Below, in pieces: positions 52,203-60,474 of a stretch of 64,000 nt of DNA (position 1 is the first letter of the stretch; each line of letters opens with the position of its first letter). Both the position numbers and the translations under genes were made by a program. Location: assembly GCF_900103455.1 (NCBI RefSeq), contig NZ_FNHI01000001.1:496001-560000 (forward strand), given 5' to 3'. Under the pieces are notes generated by a model that did not search any database, was not told the DNA's origin, and worked only from the letters and a program-made list of their open reading frames with translations. The DNA comes from Streptomyces wuyuanensis (GTDB lineage Bacteria; Actinomycetota; Actinomycetes; Streptomycetales; Streptomycetaceae).

Positions 52203-53224
52203 CCACCCTCCAACTGCTGATCGGTGCCTTCACCCTCGTCACGAACGCGTTCTTCGTCGGTGCCGAGTTCGCCCTGATCTCCGTGCGCCGCAGCCAGATC
52301 GAGCCGGCCGCCGTCAAGGGCGACCGCAGGGCCCGCACCACGCTCTGGGGCATCGAGCACCTGTCCGCGATGATGGCCACGGCCCAGCTCGGCATCACCG
52401 TGTCGTCGCTGGTGCTGGGTGCCGTCGCCGAACCGGCGATCGCCCATCTGCTGGAACCCCCGTTCCACGCCATCGGCGTGCCCGAGGCGCTGATCCACCC
52501 GATCGCGTTCGTCATCGCCCTCACCCTGGCGACGTATCTGCACATGCTCTTCGGCGAGATGGTCCCGAAGAACATCGCCCTCGCCGCCCCGGCGCCGACC
52601 GCGCTGCTCCTCGGCCCGCCGCTGGTGGCGCTGACCCGGACGCTGCGGCCGGTGATCTTCGGTATCAACGCCTTCGCCAACACCCTGCTCCGGCTGCTGA
52701 AGGTCGAGCCGAAGGACGAGGTGGCCTCGGTCTTCACCGACGATCAGCTGGCCCGCCTGGTCAAGGACTCCAGCGAGGCCGGACTCCTCGAACCGGAGGA
52801 CGGCGAGCGGCTGCAGGACGCACTGGAACTGGGCACCCGGCCGGTCGGTGAGGTGATGGTGCCGCTCGGCAAGATGCTCACCGTCGACGCCGGCATCACC
52901 CCCCAGGGCCTGGAGCGGGCCGCCGTCGCCAACCGGTTCTCCCGTCTTCCGGTGGTCGCGGAGGACGGCGCGATCCTGGGCTACCTGCACATCAAGGACG
53001 CGCTCGGTGCCGCCGAGCGCACGAAGCCCTTCCCGCGCACGGCGCTCCACCCCATCATCAAGGTCGCCATCGACACCCCCCTCGACGACACCCTGACGGC
53101 CATGCGGGGCGCCGGTACGCACCTCGCCGCGGTCACCGGCACCAAGGGCACCGTCATCGGCTTCGTCACCATGGAGGACGTCCTGGAGGAGCTGGTGGGC
53201 CCGGCCCCCGACGCGCTCGTCTGA
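52199..53224 (+). CDS. CNNM/CorC-like CBS-domain membrane protein 2
   Basis: A 341-residue paralogue: FVGAEFALISVRRSQIEPAA, GEMVPKNIALAAPAPTALLL, then CBS domains with VGEVMVPLGKMLTVDAGITP and FVTMEDVLEELVG at the C-terminus. The C-terminal CorC-HlyC domain of its partner is absent, so the two probably form a heteromer. Its ATG overlaps the upstream stop (ATGA). A terminator follows at 53245. Confidence 0.93.
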   Translation: MTTLQLLIGAFTLVTNAFFVGAEFALISVRRSQIEPAAVKGDRRARTTLWGIEHLSAMMATAQLGITVSSLVLGAVAEPAIAHLLEPPFHAIGVPEALIHPIAFVIALTLATYLHMLFGEMVPKNIALAAPAPTALLLGPPLVALTRTLRPVIFGINAFANTLLRLLKVEPKDEVASVFTDDQLARLVKDSSEAGLLEPEDGERLQDALELGTRPVGEVMVPLGKMLTVDAGITPQGLERAAVANRFSRLPVVAEDGAILGYLHIKDALGAAERTKPFPRTALHPIIKVAIDTPLDDTLTAMRGAGTHLAAVTGTKGTVIGFVTMEDVLEELVGPAPDALV

Positions 53225-53244
53225 CCGGCGAACGCTCCGACCGC

Positions 53245-53280
53245 GAACCGCCGCCCCGCCGTGAGGCCGGGCGGCGGTTC
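53245..53280 (+). terminator. Hairpin terminator after the CBS gene pair
   Basis: GAACCGCCGCCC and its exact complement form a 12-base stem with a 12-base loop, 20 bases past the stop. Confidence 0.8.
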
Positions 53281-53373
53281 CGTGTCCGGGAGGCCGCCGC
53301 CCGCTGCGATCGTGCCCGCCCGCCGCGTGCGCGCCCGGCCGGCGGCCGTCCGTGCGGGACCGCCGGGGCGCCC

Positions 53374-53543
53374 AGGGCGTGTTGCGGAAGTGGCTCCGTC
53401 CGCCCGCGGTGCGGCGTCTGGTGCGTGCGATCGCAAGGCGGAGGATCATCCTCGTACTGGACGTACTTGGATGACTCCGGCAACGCAGCGAGCGTGCGTG
53501 TGCCAGACGCCGCGGGCCGGGAGGGACTTTCACCACACGCCCT
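53374..53543. mobile_element. Putative MITE (170 bp) with imperfect terminal inverted repeats
   Basis: The left end, AGGGCGTGTTGCGGAAGTGG, and the inverted right end, AGGGCGTGTGGTGAAAGTCC, share their first nine bases and most others. There is no coding capacity. These tips resemble those of IS5-type elements in streptomycetes, so this looks like a non-autonomous derivative. Internal sequence includes GGAGGATCATCC. The right tip provides two bases of the TAG stop of the LuxR-type gene. No clear target duplication is visible. With 53225-53373, it fills a 317-base gap without a gene. Confidence 0.6.
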
Positions 53544-54564
53544 AAGCGGCGGCGGACTCCCCGTCCCTGCCCCGGGTCCGCAGCAGGTAGCCGGCCTGGA
53601 ATCGGGTCCGCGCGTCGAGCGACTCCATGAGATCGGAGATCCGACGCTGGCAGGTGCGCGCCGAGATCCCCAGGGTCCGGGCGATGACCTTGTCCTCGAC
53701 CCCGTTGACGAGCATCCGCACGATCGCGGCGTCGACCTCGGCGGAGGCGACCCGCCCGGCCTCCGGATCGTAGTGCCCGTCGAAGGACTCGGCGGGGGAC
53801 CACAGCCCCTCGAAGCCCCGGCGGAAGCCGGCCACGACCGCCGGGTCCCGGAGGACCGCGACCCCCGTCCCGTCCTCCAGCGGGACGACACCGGTGCGCC
53901 CGTCGACGATCATCAGCCATGCGACGCCCGCGGTCGTCGTGCGCGCCTCGCCGGCACGGGCGACGAGCTGCCCGACGTACTCCCGCAGCGTCGGATCGAA
54001 CCGGGCCGACTGGGGCAGCAGCAGCCGGACCCGCAGGCCGGCGTCGGCCCGCAGCCGGGCGTCCACGCCGGTCAGGGCGGCCTGGCCCAGCGGGTCCTCG
54101 TACGAGCGGGCCAGCAGCACCTCGCTCGCGGCGTCCGCGAGCAGCCCGGCCACCACCCCGCGCGCGACCTCCGCGTCCTCGATCCGCTGGACCGGACCCG
54201 GGTCCGGCTCCCGGGCCAACTGGGAACGGTACAGCGGCATCAGACTGTGCATCCGCTGCCGTAACTGCTCCAACCGGTGCTGCCGGGACCGGAGTTCCTC
54301 GTCGTGCACGGCGAGCAACTGGAGCGAGGCGGTCATCGGGTTCACGGCGACGTACGCGTAGGTGCAGCCGTGCACCAGGTGCAGCAGGCGCAGCTCCACC
54401 AGGTCCCCGATCGCCGCACCGGCTTCGTCCTCGGTGATCCCCAGGGCCGCGGCGCAGTGGGGGGCGTCCACGTACTCGTTGCGAAGGGCGAGTTCGTAGA
54501 CCTGGTTGGCGACGGTGCCGGATTGCGGCACCTCAGGTAGCTCCGCTATGTCCGTTCTTGACAC
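53542..54564 (-). CDS. LuxR-family (TrmB-like N-terminus) transcriptional regulator
   Basis: A 340-residue regulator. A TrmB-like HTH lies at about residues 15-75 (LALRNEYVDAPHCAAALGIT), then a coiled segment (HDEELRSRQHRLEQLRQRMH), a central phospholipase-D-like ligand domain, and a C-terminal LuxR-type HTH (EDKVIARTLGISARTCQRRI). The GTG at 54564 follows AAGGAAAACC. It is divergent from the chorismatase gene and the natural candidate to control it. Its stop codon lies in the end of the putative MITE. Confidence 0.85.
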   Translation of the reverse strand: MSRTDIAELPEVPQSGTVANQVYELALRNEYVDAPHCAAALGITEDEAGAAIGDLVELRLLHLVHGCTYAYVAVNPMTASLQLLAVHDEELRSRQHRLEQLRQRMHSLMPLYRSQLAREPDPGPVQRIEDAEVARGVVAGLLADAASEVLLARSYEDPLGQAALTGVDARLRADAGLRVRLLLPQSARFDPTLREYVGQLVARAGEARTTTAGVAWLMIVDGRTGVVPLEDGTGVAVLRDPAVVAGFRRGFEGLWSPAESFDGHYDPEAGRVASAEVDAAIVRMLVNGVEDKVIARTLGISARTCQRRISDLMESLDARTRFQAGYLLRTRGRDGESAAA

Positions 54565-54680
54565 GGTTTTCCTTCCCTCGGCTTTGCGCCATACCAAGAT
54601 CGGAAACTATACGGCGGCCCCCGTCTGAACCAGATTTCCATTCTGTGAATCTCGCACGACCACGGGGGAGAGAAGCCGCG

Positions 54681-55661
54681 ATGACCGCACGCACACGCAA
54701 CGGAAACATCAGCGTCCAGCTGCACGGATGCCCTTTCGGCGGGGCGATCGGCGCCCCCGCGGGAGGCGTCCTCGCACGGGTCAACTTCGCCGGCGGCGCC
54801 GGCGGGACCTCGCTGGACGACGGCGCACCGCGCCTGACCACGCACATGGTGGGCGAACACACCGAGTCGGCCGAGGAGATCTGGGTCAGCACCCTGCCGG
54901 TCACCGCCGGAGTGGCCGGCGAGGCCGTCTTCGCCGAGGACGGCGAGCACCTCTTCTACGCGGTCCGGCTCGACGCCCGGCCCGTCTACCGCGACGCCGT
55001 GCGCCGCATGTACGAAACCGCCCTGGAATTCACATTCGAGCGCGGATACACGGAGATGGCCCGCATGTGGAATCTCGTCGGCGGAATAACCGACCCGAAC
55101 GCGGACGGTGTGGAGATATACCAGGACTTCTGCGTCGGACGGGCCGAGGCGTTCGCGGCGTGGGACGACCGCGTCGGGCGCCTCCCGGCCGCCACCGGCA
55201 TCGGGACCCTCAGCCAGGGCGTCGACCTCTGCTTCATCGCCGTCCGGCCCGGCCGCACCACCCACATCGAGAACCCCCGGCAGACCCCCGCCTACAAGTA
55301 CCCGGCCCGCTACGGCCCCAAGTCGCCCAGTTTCGCCCGCGCCACCTGGCTGCGCGGACTCGGCGACGAGCCCGGCACGCTGTTCGTCTCGGGCACCGCC
55401 AGCATCGTCGGCGCCGAGACCGTCCACGTGGGCGACACGGCCGGCCAGGTCGACGAGACCCTCCGCAACATCGAGGTGCTGATCGGCGAGGAGAACCTCG
55501 CCGGGTACGGCGTGGACCGCGGCTTCGAACTGAAGGACCTCAACCGGATCAGGGTCTACGTCCGTGACGCCGAGGACCTGCCCCTGGTCCGGGAGCGGGT
55601 GCGCGCCGCCTTCCCGGCGCACACCGAGATCGCCTGGTTCAACGTCGACGTCTGCCGCACG
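54681..55661 (+). CDS. FkbO/Hyg5-family chorismatase, without an in-frame stop
   Basis: The ATG at 54681 begins a protein that follows the chorismatase family for about 327 residues: MVGEHTESAEEIWVSTLP, MARMWNLVGGITDPNADGVE, YQDFCVGRAEAFAAWD, YKYPARYGPKSPSFARATWL and DLNRIRVYVRDAEDLP. Such enzymes hydrolyse chorismate to 3-hydroxybenzoate or dihydroxycyclohexadienoate starter units. After FNVDVCRT the normal ending is replaced by unrelated sequence, and the frame stays open to 57833 through the promoter region and into the ALF gene. The end coordinate given is where similarity stops. Whether it is active is doubtful: in FkbO-type enzymes a C-terminal acidic residue is thought to act in catalysis. 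GGGGGAG precedes the ATG. Confidence 0.72.
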
Positions 55662-55824
55662 GCCGCCCTCGGCCCGGCACCACCCCTTTCGGCGTACCCC
55701 CCGAGGAAACCGGTGATCAGGGTGGGCCGGAGCCCGCAGGACTGGGCCGGCCCGCCGCATCCGGCCGACGGGGGAGGCGGGCCGCGGCACGGGAGTCGCG
55801 CCGGGATCCGCAGGCTTCGCGCCG

Positions 55825-55844
55825 TCCGCCCGAAGGGGGGCGGA
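55825..55844 (+). terminator. Weak hairpin followed by TTATAC
   Basis: TCCGCCC and GGGCGGA form a seven-base stem with a six-base loop, followed by an AT-rich TTATAC. It could end the chorismatase transcript. Confidence 0.45.
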
Positions 55845-56156
55845 TTATACGGTGCTCATCGAGCAGCAAACATGGATGTGGATCAGCCCACACTTTCCCT
55901 CACGTATTCACCACATGCCGCCGGTTGCGCCGCCTTGTGCTCGCTCGGGCGGCGTGCTCCGTGTGCCACCGGGCCGAACAGGTGCGGAAGGGGGTGTCGC
56001 GCAGGGCCGTGTCCCGCCCGTTCCCTCTATCCGGAATCAATTGCTCCTGTCTACTCACCAGTTCTGGTCAGTCTCTACAAGTCGCCTTTCAGTCAAAGAT
56101 CAGCCAGAAGTCATCCCAGATCAATCAATAAACGGACAGGAGTCGCTAATTCCACA

Positions 56157-56185
56157 TTGACACCCTGCTGGCGATCTTCAAGACT
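56157..56185 (+). promoter_or_regulatory. Vegetative-type promoter of the ALF/lectin cassette
   Basis: A consensus -35 TTGACA (56157-56162), a 17-base spacer and a -10-like AAGACT (56180-56185) are seen. The predicted start near 56192 gives a leader of about 60 bases before the ATG at 56253. Confidence 0.6.
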
Positions 56186-56252
56186 GCGCCACCGACCACC
56201 CCGCACTCATCGGGAGCTGCGTGCGGATCTAGCAGGGGGAACCGACAACAGA

Positions 56253-57833
56253 ATGAAGAAGAGCCACTCCAACTCCGCCCGCATGCGGAGGGCCGCCACG
56301 CTCGGGATCGTGACCGCCACCGCCCTGGCCGCCGTCAGCGGCATGGCCGCGCCGCCCACCGCCGTCGCCGCAGCCGCGGGCAGCGCGGCGGCGGCTGCCG
56401 GGATCGGTACCACCGACAAGCAGCGCGTGGACGCCGCCGCCGTGGTGCGCCTGGACCCGACTCCGGACGTACTGCTGCTCGGCGACCACGACTTCATCCA
56501 CGCCATCTGGCAGAAGGCCCGCGACAACGGGGAGACCTTCGAGTCGGTGCGGCTGGCCGCCGAGACCGCCATGACGAGCGAGGCGGACGAGGACCACGTC
56601 CGGTTCATCGCCACCGGTATCCACGAGGCGTACGCCGTCGACAAGCAGCGCGAGAAGGACAAGGCCGACGCGGCCCGCGCGGCGCGGCTCGCCAAGTCCC
56701 AGGCGCTGATCGCGCTCGGCATCGCGAGCAGCCCCGACCTGCTCGGCCTGAGCGACGACAACTTCATCCGCGCCGTGCTGCGGCACGAGGCGGCCGGCCC
56801 CGAGGTGCGTGCCGCCGCCGCGCAGGCCCTTGCCGCGGACGCCGCCGCCTGGCAGGAGTTCATCGCCAACGGCGCCCGCGACGCCCACCAGCGGGACGTG
56901 GCCGCCGAGATCAAGGAGCTGGAGGAGAAGAACCGGGCGGAGGCCGAGCGCCGCAAGGAGGTCGCCGCCCGGACCAACGCGGCCGCGCTCTTCCGGATCA
57001 CGCCCTCCGAGGCCCTGCTGGCCCTCGGCGACGACAACTTCATCCGCGAACTGCTGCGCACCGCACCGGCCGACGCCAGGGAGAGCGAGCTCTACGCGGC
57101 GGCGCAGCGAGCGGTCCTCGACCCCGACCCGGCGGCGTGGAAGGAGTTCATCCACACCGGTGCCGAGGCCGCGTACAAGAAGGACGACGAGGCACGCCGC
57201 AAGAAGATCGCCGAGGCCGACCGCCGGCTCGCGCTGCAGATCCAGGCCGCCGCCGAGAACACCGGCGTGAACCCCAACCTGGTCGCCGCCGCGAAGAAGG
57301 CCCTGGCCGGCAGCGACCAGGACGTCGCCCGGTTCCTCAAGGAGGACAGCCAGTACCGGGCCAAGCGGCAGTCGCTCCAGCCGGCGAACGGCAAACCGGC
57401 GGGCTTCTTCGTCCGGCAGTCCGACGTCGACGCGGGAGAGGCGTTCCTCGCTCCCGTCTCCGCCGACTCCCGGCAGACCGACCGTGAGGACGCCACCTGG
57501 GTCGTCGTGCCCTCGCTGGGCGGCAAGCCCGGCTGCTACTCCCTCGAGTCCGCCCGCAAGCCCGGCCACTACCTCGCCCAGAAGGGTCTCCGGGTCCGGA
57601 TGATCGCGGGCGACGGCAGCGCGCAGTTCGGCAAGGACGCCACCTGGTGCGCCAGGAAGGGCCTCGGCGGCTCCGGTACGTCCTTCGAGTCGGCGAGCCA
57701 GCCGGGCCGTTTCCTGCGACAGCACCGGGGCGACCTGTACGCGGCCGACAAGTCCGCCAAGAACGCCTTCGACGCAGAGCGGGACTTCGCCCAGGAAGCC
57801 TCCTGGAAGATCGCCGCCCCGCTCGCGCGCTGA
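56253..57833 (+). CDS. Secreted ALF-repeat protein with C-terminal AbfB-type domain
   Basis: A 526-residue exported protein. A signal peptide covers about residues 1-40 (MRRAATLGIVTATALAAVSG). Three ALF-type repeats follow, each with a helix pair around a D-(D/H)-(N/D)-F-I motif: LLLGDHDFIHAIWQKARD, LLGLSDDNFIRAVLRHEA and LLALGDDNFIRELLRTAP, each ending in an E/R-F-I-x-T/N-G block. From about residue 376 a beta-trefoil AbfB-like domain (CYSLESARKPGHYLAQKGL, FESASQPGRFLRQHRGDLY) suggests carbohydrate binding. Its own ribosome binding site (GCAGGGGGAACC) and promoter support the ATG at 56253. It is the first gene of the secreted cassette. Confidence 0.85.
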   Translation: MKKSHSNSARMRRAATLGIVTATALAAVSGMAAPPTAVAAAAGSAAAAAGIGTTDKQRVDAAAVVRLDPTPDVLLLGDHDFIHAIWQKARDNGETFESVRLAAETAMTSEADEDHVRFIATGIHEAYAVDKQREKDKADAARAARLAKSQALIALGIASSPDLLGLSDDNFIRAVLRHEAAGPEVRAAAAQALAADAAAWQEFIANGARDAHQRDVAAEIKELEEKNRAEAERRKEVAARTNAAALFRITPSEALLALGDDNFIRELLRTAPADARESELYAAAQRAVLDPDPAAWKEFIHTGAEAAYKKDDEARRKKIAEADRRLALQIQAAAENTGVNPNLVAAAKKALAGSDQDVARFLKEDSQYRAKRQSLQPANGKPAGFFVRQSDVDAGEAFLAPVSADSRQTDREDATWVVVPSLGGKPGCYSLESARKPGHYLAQKGLRVRMIAGDGSAQFGKDATWCARKGLGGSGTSFESASQPGRFLRQHRGDLYAADKSAKNAFDAERDFAQEASWKIAAPLAR

Positions 57834-57881
57834 CCCGTCGCCGCGCCCACACCTCCAGACCTGAGAAGAACGGAACATCCC

Positions 57882-58451
57882 ATGCCCCGGATCGCTCGAT
57901 CCGTCCTGTCCCTCGGGGCCGGTCTCGCCGTACTCGCCGCCGGTGCGACCGTCGCCTCCGCCGACGAGCCGCCCACTGCCGCCGCGGCCGCGGTGTCCAC
58001 GACCGCCGTACAGCTCAGGGCCGAGCACAGCGGCAAGTGCCTCACGATCACCAAGGGCAGCCTGCGCAACGGCGCCGACGCCGTCCAGTCGGCGTGCGCC
58101 GGCGACGCCGCGAACCAGCGGTTCGACATGGCCGCCACCGGTGCCGGGACCTTCGAACTGCGCGCCGGGCACTCGGGCAAGTGCCTCGAAGTGGCGGGCA
58201 AGGACTCCAAGCCGGGTTCGGTCGTCCAGCAGTACTGGTGCGGCCAGGGGCAGCACCAGCAGTGGCGCCTGGTCATGGTCGACATCGCCGAGCAGCTGTA
58301 CGAGCTGAGGCCCGCCCACCTGGCCCAGAGCATGAACCGCTGCCTGGACGTCAAGTCCGCCGCCAAGGAGGACGGCGCGAGCTCGCAGCTGTGGGCGTGC
58401 AACGGCACTGCCGCCCAGAAGTGGCGCATCCAGCCGGTCACGGCCGCCTGA
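57882..58451 (+). CDS. Secreted ricin-type beta-trefoil lectin 1
   Basis: A 189-residue exported protein: signal peptide (RSVLSLGAGLAVLAAGATVA), then one RICIN domain of three repeats with the QxW-type motifs NQRFDM, QQWRLVM and QKWRIQP, and the paired motif HSGKCLTI/HSGKCLEV. No catalytic domain is present, so it is a stand-alone sugar-binding protein. It starts 48 bases after the ALF gene and is followed by a close paralogue. Confidence 0.9.
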   Translation: MPRIARSVLSLGAGLAVLAAGATVASADEPPTAAAAAVSTTAVQLRAEHSGKCLTITKGSLRNGADAVQSACAGDAANQRFDMAATGAGTFELRAGHSGKCLEVAGKDSKPGSVVQQYWCGQGQHQQWRLVMVDIAEQLYELRPAHLAQSMNRCLDVKSAAKEDGASSQLWACNGTAAQKWRIQPVTAA

Positions 58452-58483
58452 GCAACCGAACACGCGAGAGGAAGCAGATCATC

Positions 58484-59125
58484 ATGTCTCGGATCATCCG
58501 GGCCGCCCTGGCCGTGGGCGCGACCGCCGCCGTGCTGGCCGGCACCGCGACCGTCGTACAGGCCGACGACGGCACCGATCCCGCCACCGCGGCGGCCGAA
58601 GCGGCACGCACCGCGGCCGACAGGGCGCGCGAGGCGGCGGCCGTCGCGGCCGCCGCCCGATCGGAGGCCGTGTCCCGCGCCGCGGTGGCGCAGACCGTCG
58701 TCCGGTTCACGGCCGCCCACAGCGGCAAGTGCCTGGACGTCAAGGACGGGAAGACCACGGACGGCATCGACGTCCAGCAGTACGTCTGCAACGGCACCGC
58801 CGCCCAGAAGTGGAAGGCCGTCCCCATGGCGGGCGGGAGCTTCGAACTGCGCTCCGTCCACAGCGGCAAGTGCCTCGAGGTGGAGAACAGCGGCACCAAG
58901 GCCGGTGCCGCCGTCCAGCAGTGGACGTGCGGCCGCGGGGAGCAGCAGCGCTGGCGGCTGGTGCTGGTCGACCCCGTGCGCAAGCTGTACGAAATGCAGC
59001 CCGTCCACGTCGACGGCATGTGCCTGGACGTCCCCAACGCAGCGAAGACGGACCGGGTCAACACGCGGCAGTGGACCTGCAACCGGACCGACGCCCAGCT
59101 GTGGCAGGTCCAGCAGGCCGACTGA
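58484..59125 (+). CDS. Secreted ricin-type beta-trefoil lectin 2
   Basis: A 213-residue paralogue of the preceding lectin, with a signal peptide (IIRAALAVGATAAVLAGTAT) and an extra alanine-rich helical stretch (about residues 30-70, AARTAADRAREAAAVAAAAR) before a three-repeat RICIN domain with QKWKAV, QRWRLV and QLWQVQ. The Ala-rich helix resembles the coiled-coil segments of the large protein downstream and might let the lectin associate with it. GAGAGGAAG precedes the ATG. It is followed by a strong terminator. Confidence 0.9.
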   Translation: MSRIIRAALAVGATAAVLAGTATVVQADDGTDPATAAAEAARTAADRAREAAAVAAAARSEAVSRAAVAQTVVRFTAAHSGKCLDVKDGKTTDGIDVQQYVCNGTAAQKWKAVPMAGGSFELRSVHSGKCLEVENSGTKAGAAVQQWTCGRGEQQRWRLVLVDPVRKLYEMQPVHVDGMCLDVPNAAKTDRVNTRQWTCNRTDAQLWQVQQAD

Positions 59126-59163
59126 GGCCGAGGAACGGGCGCGTGAACGCGCCCGTCGAGCGT

Positions 59164-59205
59164 CGCGGAGGGGCGGGGCCGGCCCTACGGCCCCGCCCCT
59201 CCGCG
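59164..59205 (+). terminator. Very strong hairpin after lectin 2
   Basis: An uninterrupted 18-base stem (arms 59164-59181 and 59188-59205) with a six-base loop follows the lectin gene by 38 bases. A second small inverted repeat (59135-59156) precedes it. It should separate the lectin transcript from the next gene. Confidence 0.85.
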
Positions 59206-59243
59206 GCTCTGAACACGTTGTTCCTTCCCGAAGGGGGTCTGAG

Positions 59244-60362
59244 TTGAGTCGTCAGTGGTGGGGCGCGCGAACGCTCGCGGCCGGCGTGCTGGCCGGCGGG
59301 ATCGCGATCACGGGCACGGTGCCGGCGGCCGCGGCCGACGCGCCGTCCGCGTGGGCCGCGGGGTCCGCCGGGCCGGCCGGCCGGCAGGCGGGGGAGCTCC
59401 CGCCCGAGCTGGCCGCGGCCGTCGAGGAGACGCGCCTGCGGGTGACGTCGATGGCGAAGACGCATCCCGCCGCGGAGGTGCGGACTTCGGCGTGGAACGC
59501 GCTGCGCAGCTCCCGCGGCGACGAGGCACTCGCCGAATGGCTCGCGCCCGGCGGCGGCTTCGACTACGCGAAGCAGCGGGCGCGCGACACCCGTGCGCGG
59601 AACAGGGCGTTCTGCGAGCGGGTGGTCGCCACGCACACGGTGGGGTTCTCCCCCGAGGTGCGGGCGGCCGCGGCGCGGGCGCTGAAGGGGAGCGCCGCCG
59701 ACCAGGCGGCGTTCGTGAGGACCGGGTACGCCGAGGCACAGCAGCGCGACCGCGCGGCGCGGGAGGCCGGGGAGCGGCAGCGGCTGGAGGTCGCCGCCGG
59801 GGACCGGGACTTCGTGCGCGCCCGCGGTGAATCGGACCCGGGCGAGCAGGTACGGGTCGCGGCGCGGTGGGCGCTGCGGCCGGGGGCCGCGGATCCGGAC
59901 GTGGAGGAGTTCTTCGGCTACGGCTGGGCCGCCGGCGCGGCGTTGGACCTGGAGGCGTACCGGACGCGTGTCGCCGACGCGGAGACGATGCGGCACCACA
60001 CACTGACGCTCCTCGTCCGGGAGGCCACGGCGGCCGAGGCCGCCGTGCAGGGCGCGGCGGACGCCGCCCGCGCCCGCGCGGAGGCGGAGCGCGCGTGGAA
60101 GGCCGTGTCCGAGCACGCCGAAGCGGCGCGGCGCGGATGGGCCGAGGAGCAGGCCGCCGCGGCCGCCCAGGCCGAGCACTGGCGGGCCGTCGCCCTGCTG
60201 TCACGGGACTCGGCGGAGCAGCTCTGGAAGGCGGTTTCGGGCACGGCCGAGAGCCACCGGGACGCCTGGGCGGGTGAACTGGCCGGTGCGGAGCGCGCGT
60301 CGGCGTTCTGGAAGGCCATGTTCGACCGTGCCCAGGACGGCGAGAGCCGTACCCGGGGCTGA
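59244..60362 (+). CDS. Secreted ALF-like repeat protein
   Basis: A 372-residue exported protein: signal peptide (ARTLAAGVLAGGIAITGTVP), then diverged ALF-type helical repeats (about residues 50-250; ETRLRVTSMAKTHPAAEVRT, FSPEVRAAAARALKGSAADQ, ARAALRPGAA-type units), and a C-terminal alanine-rich helical region with repeated W-K-A-V/M blocks (ERAWKAVSEHAEAARRGWAE, QLWKAVSGTAESHRDAWAG). The TTG at 59244 follows AAGGGGG. It lies between the lectins and the giant protein and may be a partner of one of them. The function is unknown. Confidence 0.75.
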   Translation: MSRQWWGARTLAAGVLAGGIAITGTVPAAAADAPSAWAAGSAGPAGRQAGELPPELAAAVEETRLRVTSMAKTHPAAEVRTSAWNALRSSRGDEALAEWLAPGGGFDYAKQRARDTRARNRAFCERVVATHTVGFSPEVRAAAARALKGSAADQAAFVRTGYAEAQQRDRAAREAGERQRLEVAAGDRDFVRARGESDPGEQVRVAARWALRPGAADPDVEEFFGYGWAAGAALDLEAYRTRVADAETMRHHTLTLLVREATAAEAAVQGAADAARARAEAERAWKAVSEHAEAARRGWAEEQAAAAAQAEHWRAVALLSRDSAEQLWKAVSGTAESHRDAWAGELAGAERASAFWKAMFDRAQDGESRTRG

Positions 60363-60474
60363 TTCCGGCGGGTTCGGCCGGCCGTGACCGGGCCGGGCCG
60401 GACGGTGTTCGACCACCCCGCCCACTGACCGGGGCGGGTGTTTCTGATGGATCCATTCATCCAGGGGGTTTCCC

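Larger units (their letters stand above)
55662..56252. other. Region between chorismatase and ALF gene, lower GC, promoter-bearing
   Basis: This 591-base stretch lacks the codon bias of real genes and becomes notably AT-richer from about 56030. It contains a small hairpin (55825-55844) and a vegetative-type promoter (56157-56185). By chance the plus-strand frame in phase with both flanking genes has no stop throughout. Confidence 0.55.

Noticed and set aside
55850..56140. Small proteins in the lower-GC region before the ALF gene
   Set aside because: Short open frames exist in two phases, but none has a ribosome binding site or third-position bias.
54681..57833. A single 1,050-residue chorismatase-ALF-AbfB fusion protein
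   Set aside because: The frame is continuous, but the middle lacks codon bias and holds a promoter, a ribosome binding site and a signal peptide for the second part, so two genes are more likely. It is kept as a finding because the missing stop is real in this sequence.
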